Below are positions 17,621-24,652 of a DNA stretch of 49,976 bases, in pieces. The DNA is from Saccharopolyspora spinosa NRRL 18395 (GTDB lineage Bacteria > Actinomycetota > Actinomycetes > Mycobacteriales > Pseudonocardiaceae). Position numbers and translations under genes: made by a program. The first letter of the stretch is position 1. Each line of letters starts with the position of its first letter. The notes beneath the pieces were generated by a model. The model worked only from the letters and a program-made list of their open reading frames with translations. It did not search any database and was not told the DNA's origin. The stretch spans positions 496,181-546,156 of the forward strand of contig NZ_GL877880.1 of assembly GCF_000194155.1 (NCBI RefSeq). Direction: 5' to 3'.

Positions 17621-17640
17621 GTTGCCCGCGCGCGGGCAAC
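17621..17640. promoter_or_regulatory. Perfect 20-bp palindrome in the divergent emb/aftB-like promoter region
   Basis: GTTGCCCGCGCGCGGGCAAC is a perfect palindrome 49 bases upstream of the AftB-like start and 115 bases upstream of the divergent arabinosyltransferase start. No gene overlaps it. It fits a dimeric operator or a compact hairpin in a leader. Confidence 0.45.
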
Positions 17641-17688
17641 GTTCCGGGCCGGTTCGGCGTGCATGTGTCGAGCAGATGGGAGCGGCAG

Positions 17689-19164
17689 GTGGACGTTGCC
17701 GAGATCGCGGTGGAACGGCCGGAGCGGGCGCGGGTCAGGGTGCCGGTCTGGCCGCTGGTGGTCGGCATCGTTTCGGGCGCGGTGTTCTGGGTCGTCCACG
17801 GTGCCCTGATCGACGACAGCTACATAACCCTGAGCTACGCCCGGAATCTGGCGTTCCACGGCCATTGGGGGCTGATCGGCGCCGAGGTCTCGAACTCCGC
17901 GACCGCGCCGCTGAACGTCCTGGTGCTCGCCGCGGTCATCGAGGTGGTGCGGGAGCCGGTCGTCGCGCTGGGCGTGGTGTTCGTGCTGGCCAACATCGCG
18001 CTCTCGGCGTTCCTCGGCATCGCTGCGCGGACCAGCGGATTCCCCGGCTGGATCGGGTCGCTGGGAGCGCTGCTGGTCGCGACGAACCCGCTGGTGCTGT
18101 CGACGGTGGGGCTGGAGATGACGCTGGCCTCGGCCCTGCTCGGCTTGCTGCTGCTGGCGGCGGTGCGGCGCCAACCGGTGCTGTTCGGCCTCGCCGCCGG
18201 GCTGTTGGCCCTGACACGGCTGGATCTCGGCATGTTCGTGCTGGTGGTGCTGATTGGTCGGCCGAGCCTGTGGCGCGGCTGGTGGCGCTGGCTGCTGACG
18301 GCCGCCGCGGTCACGTTGCCGTGGTTCACCTTCAGCTGGTTCTACTTCGGATCAGCGGTCCCGGACACGCTGGTGATCAAGCAGCTGCAGAAGTCCTGGG
18401 GCGATTGGGACTTCAGCAACGGGCTGGAGCTCTACCACGAGGCTTTCCCGACAGCGGTGGCGATTTCCCTGATCCCGGCGGTGCTCGGCCTGGGGTGCCT
18501 GCCGGTCGTGTGCGTGCTGCGAGTGTTCCGCCGCGCCGCACTGCTTTGGCCTTGGGCGCTGATCGGTCTCGGCGCAGTCGCGCACTACTACGTCTACACG
18601 CTCCTCGGGGTTCCGCCGTACCACTGGTATTACGCGCCGAGCCTGATCGGCTTGTCGTTGCTGCTCATCGGCGTTCTCGGCGCGGTCCGGTGGCCCTTCG
18701 CGGCCGTGGTGGGGTGTGCGGTGTTCGCCGCGCAGGTCTGGTTCACCGGGCAGCAGGGGCTGCCGTGGCGCGAAGCGGCGATCACGACGAACTGGGCGAC
18801 TCCGGCCGACTACGCGCGCATCGGCGCCGAACTCGGACGGACCGTCGGCGACCGCACCGTTTCCAGCCCGGGCGAAATCGGGGCGCTTGCGTACTACTGC
18901 GATTGCGCGATCGTCGACGAGTTCGCGGACCGCGGCTACCTAGCGCCCCAGATCGAGCAGCGCTTGGCCGGCGCGACTCCGTTCGTCCGCGCGTTGCTGA
19001 AGTTCAACTACCGCCACTTCACCCCGACCGAACCGCGCCCGATCGACGTCGTCCTCCGCCGCGAGCCCGGCCCCGGCCCGGACCCGCTCTGGAAAATCGC
19101 CTCGACCTGGGTGGAACCCGCCCACCTGGTCCTGGAACCCGTTCCGGCCGGTCGAGTCCCGTGA
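17689..19164 (+). CDS. GT-C membrane glycosyltransferase, AftB-like (probable arabinofuranosyltransferase)
   Basis: 491-residue polytopic protein with a GT-C fold: a first extracytoplasmic loop with the Asp pair LIDDSYITLSYARNLAFHG, about nine to ten helices, then a soluble C-terminal region from about residue 360. The DD-[SA]-[YF]-I-[ST] loop with a nearby aromatic/Arg pattern resembles AftB (GT89), which caps arabinan with beta-(1-2) arabinofuranose, and related AftB-like proteins. GGGAG ends 6 bases before GTG 17689 and decides this start; ATG 17659 has no ribosome site. It is divergent from an Emb-type arabinosyltransferase, which supports a role in arabinan. The linkage is inferred, not seen. 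Confidence 0.75.
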   Translation: MDVAEIAVERPERARVRVPVWPLVVGIVSGAVFWVVHGALIDDSYITLSYARNLAFHGHWGLIGAEVSNSATAPLNVLVLAAVIEVVREPVVALGVVFVLANIALSAFLGIAARTSGFPGWIGSLGALLVATNPLVLSTVGLEMTLASALLGLLLLAAVRRQPVLFGLAAGLLALTRLDLGMFVLVVLIGRPSLWRGWWRWLLTAAAVTLPWFTFSWFYFGSAVPDTLVIKQLQKSWGDWDFSNGLELYHEAFPTAVAISLIPAVLGLGCLPVVCVLRVFRRAALLWPWALIGLGAVAHYYVYTLLGVPPYHWYYAPSLIGLSLLLIGVLGAVRWPFAAVVGCAVFAAQVWFTGQQGLPWREAAITTNWATPADYARIGAELGRTVGDRTVSSPGEIGALAYYCDCAIVDEFADRGYLAPQIEQRLAGATPFVRALLKFNYRHFTPTEPRPIDVVLRREPGPGPDPLWKIASTWVEPAHLVLEPVPAGRVP

Positions 19165-19205
19165 CCGGTTTCGGTTGCCATCGCACCGAGAACGCTTACG
19201 GGCAG

Positions 19206-20027
19206 CTACCTGCGTCGGGCGATGGCCATGATGTGCGGGCTGGCACCGAGGAGCTCCGGAACGGCTTCGACGCGGCGGATGGCCCGCAGTACCGCATCCC
19301 GGTGCGAGGCCTCGGCGAGGCGCTCGGGGTCCGTCGTGTAGGCGCCCGCGCTCTCGATGGCGAGCAGTTCGACGTCGGCGAAGCCCGCCTCGGCGACTTC
19401 GTCGCGGAGCTCGGCGGGGCGGTGGAAGAACGTCAGCGTGAACCAGTTCGGGTGCTTCTCCGGGTCGATGTTGCGGTGCACCCCGTCGCGCACATCACCG
19501 ACCACGAGTTCCTCGAACTCGGGGTCGGAGATGTCACCGCTCTGGATACCGTCGAAAGTGGATGCGTACCTGGAAACCGCTGCGGCGAGCAGGATTCCCC
19601 CCGGCCGGAGCACCCGGCGAGCCTCGCGCAGCGCTAGCACGCGGTCCTCGCGTTCGAGGAGGTGGTAAAGCGGGCCGAACAGCAGAACGGCGTCCGCGCT
19701 GCCGTTGTCGAAGGGAAGCTCTCGCGCGTCCCCGACGTTCGCGGAGCTCAACGGGGCGTCCGCTTGCTCCCGCGAGGCCGCCGCTGCGGCTTCCACGTGT
19801 GGTTGCCACGCATCGATCAGGTGGACCTGATATCCGTTGCGCGCCAAGGGAAGCGCGTATGCGCCGCGCGCGCCGCCGACGTCGTGGACCACCGCAGGGG
19901 GTGTCGGTAGGAACCGGTCCAGCAGCTCGGTCGTGCGAAGCGCCTCCAGCAATCCCCAGGTGGAGAGCCGGTCGCGTTCCGGATCCAATCGGTAGTAAGC
20001 CGAAATCGCGGTCTCGAAGTCCTCCAT
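19206..20027 (-). CDS. Class I SAM-dependent methyltransferase
   Basis: 273-residue soluble protein with a Rossmann methyltransferase core: motif I AVVHDVGGARGAYALPLA, acidic motif II VHLIDAWQPHVEAA, ELPFDNGSADAVLLFGPLYH (motif IV) and EARRVLRPGGILLAA (post-II). The GGARG variant of motif I and the LYHL...R segment are common in small-molecule methyltransferases of actinomycetes. The C-terminal half (NWFTLTFFHRPAELRDEV, AIESAGAY) probably forms the substrate cap. It is monocistronic. TAGCGT at 20035-20040 lies 7 bases before the ATG with no ribosome site, so the message is probably leaderless. The substrate is unknown; nothing links it directly to cell-wall genes. Confidence 0.85.
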   Translation of the reverse strand: MEDFETAISAYYRLDPERDRLSTWGLLEALRTTELLDRFLPTPPAVVHDVGGARGAYALPLARNGYQVHLIDAWQPHVEAAAAASREQADAPLSSANVGDARELPFDNGSADAVLLFGPLYHLLEREDRVLALREARRVLRPGGILLAAAVSRYASTFDGIQSGDISDPEFEELVVGDVRDGVHRNIDPEKHPNWFTLTFFHRPAELRDEVAEAGFADVELLAIESAGAYTTDPERLAEASHRDAVLRAIRRVEAVPELLGASPHIMAIARRR

Positions 20028-20091
20028 GCAACCGACGCTACGCGCGGGCGCAAGCGGAAAACGGCCGCGCGTGGCGGCCTTTTCCGGTAGT

Positions 20092-20139
20092 CCGCGATTT
20101 CCATTGAAATCGAAGGTCCGATTTCAATGGAAATCGCGG
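20092..20139. repeat. Family-1 element, complete inverted pair (reference copy)
   Basis: CCGCGATTTCCATTGAAATC at 20092-20111 and its exact inverse at 20120-20139 form a perfect 20-bp stem (21 with the flanking T/A) around the 8-base loop GAAGGTCC. Each arm also contains a nearly palindromic 16-base half-site (20096-20111, 20120-20135). This is the most symmetrical copy and defines the consensus. Confidence 0.9.
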
Positions 20140-20259
20140 ATCGGTGGTCAGCCCTTCTGCCAGCCGCCGACCGTGACGTTGGTGCGCACAGGTCGCGAAC
20201 ACCTGACCGCTCTGGCCGTTCAACGCCGGGTCGACCGACTTCGCCACGTCGGAGGTCGC

Positions 20260-20299
20260 GATTTCCATTGAAATCGAAGGTCCGATTTCAATTGAAATT
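20260..20299. repeat. Family-1 element, inverted pair
   Basis: GATTTCCATTGAAATC at 20260-20275, the same GAAGGTCC linker, then GATTTCAATTGAAATT at 20284-20299. It lies 107 bases downstream of the first LGFP-gene stop (minus strand) and 124 bases from the copy at 20092-20139. Confidence 0.85.
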
Positions 20300-20405
20300 G
20301 GGCCGCACCGCGTCGGGCGAGGTGTCTGCACGGGAAGCGGCCGTCGTCGTTGGAACGGGTGCCCGGCGGCCTGACCGCCACCGGGCAACGGAGCATCGGC
20401 CGAGC

Positions 20406-21746
20406 TCAGTTCTTCGGGAAGTCCACCACCGCACCGGTGTCGCGGTGCCATTCGACGAAGCCGTGCTCGAACCCGTTCGCCCGGCCCTGCGGGATGTCGT
20501 GCTCACCCGTCACCGGATAGCCCAGGTAGGAGCGTTCCCAGCCCAGCTGCGACCAGCGGGCGCGGATTCCGCCGTACACCTCGTTCGCGCCGGTCTGCGG
20601 TGCCCAGTAGATCGACGCCCCGCCGGTGCCGGTGAAGTGGTTGTACCGGCCCCGGCCATCTGGCGTGCCCCGCTCGTCCGTGGTCGGGTAGCCGAGGATG
20701 CCGGTGGGGCCGCCCAGTTCGACGTAGCGCTGCGCGATCAGGCCCTGCAACGAGTGCGCCCCGGTCTGCGGGCTCCACACGATCCCGGCGAGCAGCCGCC
20801 CGTCACCCGAGAACTCGTTGTACTTGCCGACGCCGTCCCCGCCGTCCAGTTCGTCACTGATCGGGTAGCCCAGCGGGCCGCGCTCCCAGCCGGTTGCGGC
20901 CCACTTGTCCCGGATCGCGCCCTTGACCGAGGCGACCCCGAATTCGCTTCCGTAGATCGAGGCGCCGTGGCCCTGCGGCGTGACGAAGTGGTTGTAGGCG
21001 GCGCGCTCGTCCGGCGTCGGGTAGCTGTCCGTGGCGACGTAGCCGAAGCGGTCCTCGCCGAGCGCGCGGTAGTGATCGCGCAGGGCCGCCACGACCAGGT
21101 GCGCCCCGGTCCGGGTGGACCAGTAGATCGTGGAGGGGTATTCGCCGGTCGCATCCCGGAAGACGAAGTCGCTGTAGCGGCTGGTGCCGCCGACGGAGCT
21201 CAGCTCGTCGGTGACCGGCACGCCGAGGCCTTCGTGCGCGCCGAAGTCCAGGTACCGCTGGAAGATCTGGCCCTGGACGATGGTCACCCCGGTGTCGGGC
21301 GTCCAGTAGAAGCGGGCGTTGGTGAAGTCTTGCCAGCGAAGGGCGTCGCCCGCGACCACCTCGGCGCCAACCGGGTTGCCGGCCTCGGCGCGCATGGCCG
21401 GGGTGAGCGAGTCGTAGCGCCGCTGGATTTCGCCGTCACCGGGTGCGGCCGCTGCGGTGGTCGGTTCCGCTGCGGACGTGGTCGGTTCCGCGGCGGTGGT
21501 GCCGGGGGTGGGCTCCGTCGGGGTGGTGGCCGGTTCCGATGTCGCCGTTTCCTCCGCGGTGGTGGGCCTTTCGGCCGTTTCCGAGGCGTCGGAGGCAACC
21601 TTTTCACTGGTGGCCGGTGCTTCCGGCGCGGTCGTGGTGGTTGCCGTGGTCGGTTCCTCGGGCTGTGCGACCGCCGGCGCGGTCGCGGCCAAACCGAGTA
21701 CGGCTGTCGTTGCGGCCACTGCCGCAACGAGACGTTTGACGTTCAC
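20406..21746 (-). CDS. Secreted LGFP-repeat protein A
   Basis: 446-residue exported protein. The signal peptide is MNVKRLVAAVAATTAVLGLA to about AQ (28), followed by a Thr/Pro/Glu/Ala-rich linker to about 105 that is typically extracellular and O-glycosylated. Five LGFP-type repeats follow, each about 50 residues, seen as LGVPVTDEL, FGYVATDSY, LGYPISDEL, LGYPTTDER and LGYPVTGEH, with recurring YW(S/T/A)P.TGA...V.G.I strands. LGFP repeats are thought to bind or anchor to the cell wall in Corynebacteriales, sometimes fused to mycolyltransferases or amidases; here no catalytic domain is attached. The GTG start at 21746 has AAAGGG upstream. It is a tandem paralogue of the next gene, sharing its signal peptide, leader and C-terminal GAVVDFPKN. 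Confidence 0.88.
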   Translation of the reverse strand: MNVKRLVAAVAATTAVLGLAATAPAVAQPEEPTTATTTTAPEAPATSEKVASDASETAERPTTAEETATSEPATTPTEPTPGTTAAEPTTSAAEPTTAAAAPGDGEIQRRYDSLTPAMRAEAGNPVGAEVVAGDALRWQDFTNARFYWTPDTGVTIVQGQIFQRYLDFGAHEGLGVPVTDELSSVGGTSRYSDFVFRDATGEYPSTIYWSTRTGAHLVVAALRDHYRALGEDRFGYVATDSYPTPDERAAYNHFVTPQGHGASIYGSEFGVASVKGAIRDKWAATGWERGPLGYPISDELDGGDGVGKYNEFSGDGRLLAGIVWSPQTGAHSLQGLIAQRYVELGGPTGILGYPTTDERGTPDGRGRYNHFTGTGGASIYWAPQTGANEVYGGIRARWSQLGWERSYLGYPVTGEHDIPQGRANGFEHGFVEWHRDTGAVVDFPKN

Positions 21747-21749
21747 TCG

Positions 21750-21781
21750 TAACCCTTTCGGTCAGGTCACCTGGTGATCGC
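21750..21781 (-). promoter_or_regulatory. Conserved leader/operator shared by both LGFP genes (copy A)
   Basis: Read on the minus strand, GGCGATCACCAGGTGACCTG then ACCGAAAGGGTT directly precedes the GTG start. The same block stands before gene B with no mismatch across 32 bases. It contains the 11-base palindrome TCACCAGGTGA and ends in the ribosome site AAAGGG. Confidence 0.6.
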
Positions 21782-21985
21782 CGGTGGGAAGGGAAACGTT
21801 GCCGGGTGTTACCCGTTCGAGTCCTTCGCTCTTTTTGCCTGACAGATCTGAACCTTCTTCTGCGGTCGGCGATTCGGGCAGGTATGCCCGGCTCGATTCG
21901 GGGTGAGCCGTGGATCGAGTCTGTCGGCGGCGAGGACCGGCGTGGGGTGTCCGGTGGGCCCCCACCCACCGGACGACTCGCGTAC

Positions 21986-23266
21986 TCAGTTCTTCGGGAA
22001 GTCCACCACTGCGCCGGTGTCGCGGTGCCATTCGACGTAGCCGTTCTCGAATTCGCTCGCCCGGCCTTGCGGGATGTCGTGCTCGCCGGTCACGGGGTAT
22101 CCGAGGTAGGAGCGTTCCCAGCCCAATTGCGACCAGCGGGCGCGGATTCCGCCGTACACCTCGTGCGCTCCGGTCTGCGGGGTCCAGTAGACCGATGCTC
22201 CGCCGGTGCCGGTGAAGTGGTTGTACCGGCCCCGGCCATCTGGCGTGCCCAGCTCATCGGTGGTCGGGTAACCGAGCACGCCCGCAGGCCCGCTCAGTTC
22301 GAGGTAGCGCTGCGCGATCACGCCCTGCACCGAGTGCGCCCCGGTCCGGGGGCTCCACACGATCCCGGCAGGGAACCGGCCATCGCCGTTGAACTGGTTG
22401 TAGCGCCCCACACCGTCCGGTGTGGACAGTTCGTCGGTCACCGGGTAGCCCAGCGGTCCGCGCTCCCAGCCGGTGGCCGCCCACTTGTCCCGGATCGCGC
22501 CCCGCACCGCGTTCGCGCCGGACGGCTGGGTCCAGTAGATCGAGGCATTCTCGTGCTGGGCGTCCGGCGTGAGGAAGTGGTTGTACGCGCCGAAGGCGTC
22601 CGGTGTCAGCCGCGTGTCGGTCGCCGGGTAGCCGAAGCGGGCGTCCTCACCGAGCTCGCGGAAGTGCTCCAGGATCGGGCCCACCACCAGGTGCGCGCCG
22701 GTGCGCGTGGACCAGTAGATGGCTGAGTGGATCACGCCGTCGCGGGTCAGGAAGTCGCTGTACCGGCCGCCGCCGCTGCTGGCCAGCTCGTCGGTGATCG
22801 GCACGCCCAGCTCGTCGTGCCCGCCGCGCTCCAGGAACCCGAGGTAGATCATCCCGCGGACGACCGTCACGCCGGTGTCGGGAGTCCAGTAGAAGCGGGC
22901 GTGGGTGAAGTCCTGCCAGCGCAGACCCTCGTCCGCCACGACCTCCGCTCCGGCGGGCTCGCCGACCTGCGCCTTCTCCGCTGCGGACATCGCCCCGTAG
23001 CGCTGCCGGATCGCGCCCTCGCCCGGATCGGGCTCGGCGAGTGCCGATGTTGTCGGTTCGGTGGGTGCCGATGTAGTTGACTCGGTGGGTGCCGGTGTGG
23101 TCGGTTCGGTGGGTGCCGGCGTTGTCGGTTCGGTGGGTGCCGGTGTAGTTGGCTCGGTGGGTGCTGACGTGGTCGGTTCGGTCTGCGCGACTGCCGGCGA
23201 TGTGGCAGCCAGCCCGATGATCGCTGCGGTGGCGGCCGCTGCCGCCACGAATCGTTTGACGTTCAC
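21986..23266 (-). CDS. Secreted LGFP-repeat protein B
   Basis: 426-residue paralogue of protein A, lying 239 bases upstream of it on the same strand. The signal peptide (MNVKRFVAAAAATAAIIGLA to about AQ) is followed by a linker of six or seven near-identical 8-residue units (TEPTTPAP / TEPTTSAP) at about residues 30-78. Five LGFP repeats follow: LGVPITDEL, FGYPATDTR, LGYPVTDEL, LGYPTTDEL and LGYPVTGEH. The C-terminal 150 residues are nearly identical to protein A, suggesting recent duplication or gene conversion, while the linkers and the third repeat differ. GTG 23266 is chosen because it matches the paralogue and has AAAGGG upstream; a TTG six bases earlier is also possible. It probably binds the arabinogalactan-peptidoglycan wall. 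Confidence 0.88.
   Translation of the reverse strand: MNVKRFVAAAAATAAIIGLAATSPAVAQTEPTTSAPTEPTTPAPTEPTTPAPTEPTTPAPTESTTSAPTEPTTSALAEPDPGEGAIRQRYGAMSAAEKAQVGEPAGAEVVADEGLRWQDFTHARFYWTPDTGVTVVRGMIYLGFLERGGHDELGVPITDELASSGGGRYSDFLTRDGVIHSAIYWSTRTGAHLVVGPILEHFRELGEDARFGYPATDTRLTPDAFGAYNHFLTPDAQHENASIYWTQPSGANAVRGAIRDKWAATGWERGPLGYPVTDELSTPDGVGRYNQFNGDGRFPAGIVWSPRTGAHSVQGVIAQRYLELSGPAGVLGYPTTDELGTPDGRGRYNHFTGTGGASVYWTPQTGAHEVYGGIRARWSQLGWERSYLGYPVTGEHDIPQGRASEFENGYVEWHRDTGAVVDFPKN
23041..23180. repeat. 24-base tandem repeat encoding the Thr/Pro linker of LGFP protein B
   Basis: About six units of a 24-base sequence with core GGTTCGGTGGGTGCCG are arrayed within the coding sequence, each encoding eight residues (TEPTTPAP type). 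Copy number is likely to vary between strains and would change linker length. Confidence 0.75.
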
Positions 23267-23269
23267 TCG

Positions 23270-23301
23270 CAACCCTTTCGGTCAGGTCACCTGGTGATCG
23301 C
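23270..23301 (-). promoter_or_regulatory. Conserved leader/operator (copy B)
   Basis: The same 32-base block as at 21750-21781 with palindrome TCACCAGGTGA and AAAGGG ribosome site, just upstream of GTG 23266. Beyond this block the two upstream regions diverge quickly, sharing only GGCAAC about 20 bases further up. Identity therefore marks either a functional site or the edge of the duplication. Confidence 0.6.
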
Positions 23302-23848
23302 CGAAAGACCCCCGCAGGTTGCCCGGCCTCGCGTTCCTTCCGCGAAAGGACCACCCGCGGTCCTGGCGCTATGAGCGAGTGCCGGCCGAAGGCGGCGGAG
23401 ATCCGCAGAGCCCCGCTTCGGGCTGCCAGCGGCACGGGGCACCGGGAGTTCGTCGAACTCCTGCGCGAACTCGTCGGAAACGATCGTGCGAGCGAGCTGG
23501 GTCGGACGGTCCCGGCGGGCCTTCGAACCGGCCGCGGGTGAACGTTCCGTGGGTCCTCCGGCGATTCAAGGCAGGTTGGAGGACCCACGGACACGGGCAC
23601 CCGGTGAACCCCACTTCGCCAGGCATCCGCGCTTCCTCTGCGCGCAGCGCGTCGGGAAGTCACATATTCCGGACGGAACGCCTTCGTCGCCCCGTCACCA
23701 CGGTGATCGCCGGAAGGGGGCAAAACGTTGCCTGCGGAGCCGAAATTTCTCCAATGTCCCCAGCGCGGTATGCCCGCGAGTGCTTTCAGGCGCTATCGCA
23801 CCCAGGACTGACCACGGGCCTTGACCTGCGGAGACGCGGGAAAGTAGC
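23302..23848. other. Long intergenic region with a 13-bp hairpin and one doubtful small frame
   Basis: About 550 bases lie between divergent-facing ends. CCGTGGGTCCTCC at 23547-23559 pairs perfectly with 23578-23590 around an 18-base loop. A plus-strand frame of 57 codons (ATG 23371 to 23544) contains HREFVELLRELVGNDRA, which could be a helix, but it has no ribosome site and no recognised similarity; I do not call it. The stretch 23640-23780 has lower G+C than the surroundings. It probably includes the promoter and leader of LGFP gene B. Confidence 0.4.
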
Positions 23849-23878
23849 GGGGCCGCCGGAGGTGGTTCCGACGGCCCC
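23849..23878 (-). terminator. Hairpin terminator after dprE2
   Basis: GGGGCCGCCGGA (23849-23860) pairs with TTCCGACGGCCCC (23866-23878), with one mismatch, 13 bases beyond the dprE2 stop. TACTTTC follows on the minus strand. Confidence 0.75.
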
Positions 23879-23890
23879 TTCCGATACCGG

Positions 23891-24652
23891 TCAGATCGGC
23901 AGGCGGCGGAAGATGGCGCGCGGCACGTGCCGCAGGATCGACATCACGAACCGGAACTGCGCGGGGGCGTACACCAGCGGACTGCCCTTGCGGACGCCGT
24001 CCACGATCACCTTGGCGACGCTTTCCGGGGTGTTCGCCATCGGCGCGGCCTTCATTCCCTCGGTCAGCTTGGTGTGGGTGAAGTTCGGCCGCACGACAGT
24101 CACCTTGACGCCGTGCTCCTCCAGCGCGTAGGTCAGGCCGGTGAAGAACACGTCCAGGCCCGCCTTCGAGGAGCCGTAGACGAAGTTCGACCGCCGCGCG
24201 CGCTCACCGGCGGGGGAGGACATCACCGCGACGTTGCCGTGGCCCTGCTTGCGCAGCTTCGCGGCCAGCAGCACGCCCAGCGACACCGGGGCCACGTAGT
24301 TGATGTCGGCCACCGCGCGGGCCGCCTCGACGTCCGTCCAGCCCTTCTCGTTGTCGCCCTGGATGCCGAAGGCGATCAGGGTGACGTCGACGTCGCCGTC
24401 GGCGAACGCCTTGTCGATCACCTCGGCGTGCGTCTCGGCCTTGCGGGCGTCGAACGTCAGGATCGACACCGTGCTGCCGGTCTTGCGCAGCGTCTCGGCG
24501 GCCTCGTTCAGGCGCTCCGACTCCTCGGGACGATCCGCGAGGATGATCCGCAGCGGGCGGGCTTCGGCGTACTGCTTCGCCGTCGCCAGCGCGATGTCGG
24601 AGGTGCCGCCGAGCACCAACAGGGATTGGGGGTTTCCAACGGCGTCGATCAC
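23891..24652 (-). CDS. dprE2: Decaprenylphospho-2-keto-ribose reductase DprE2
   Basis: SDR-family NADH-dependent reductase that reduces the keto intermediate made by DprE1 to decaprenyl-phospho-arabinose, the only arabinofuranose donor for the cell wall. 253 residues, the usual length. It shows the N-terminal cofactor motif SLLVLGGTSDIALATAKQYA, DINYVAPVSLGVLLAAKL, the catalytic block MSSPAGERARRSNFVYGSSK (Ser, Tyr and Lys) and the C-terminal basic FVMSILRHVPRAIFRRLPI. The GTG start overlaps the dprE1 stop (GTGA), so the two are translationally coupled. Gene order dprE1-dprE2 matches mycobacteria. Confidence 0.96.
   Translation of the reverse strand: MIDAVGNPQSLLVLGGTSDIALATAKQYAEARPLRIILADRPEESERLNEAAETLRKTGSTVSILTFDARKAETHAEVIDKAFADGDVDVTLIAFGIQGDNEKGWTDVEAARAVADINYVAPVSLGVLLAAKLRKQGHGNVAVMSSPAGERARRSNFVYGSSKAGLDVFFTGLTYALEEHGVKVTVVRPNFTHTKLTEGMKAAPMANTPESVAKVIVDGVRKGSPLVYAPAQFRFVMSILRHVPRAIFRRLPI

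Noticed and set aside
21750..21920. c-di-AMP (ydaO-type) riboswitch upstream of the LGFP genes
   Set aside because: Such riboswitches occur before actinobacterial wall-enzyme genes, but I could not match the conserved core; only 32 bases are shared between the two leaders. A covariance search (Rfam RF00379) would settle it.
23371..23544. 57-codon plus-strand frame in the LGFP upstream gap
   Set aside because: No ribosome site and no similarity; composition is compatible with chance.
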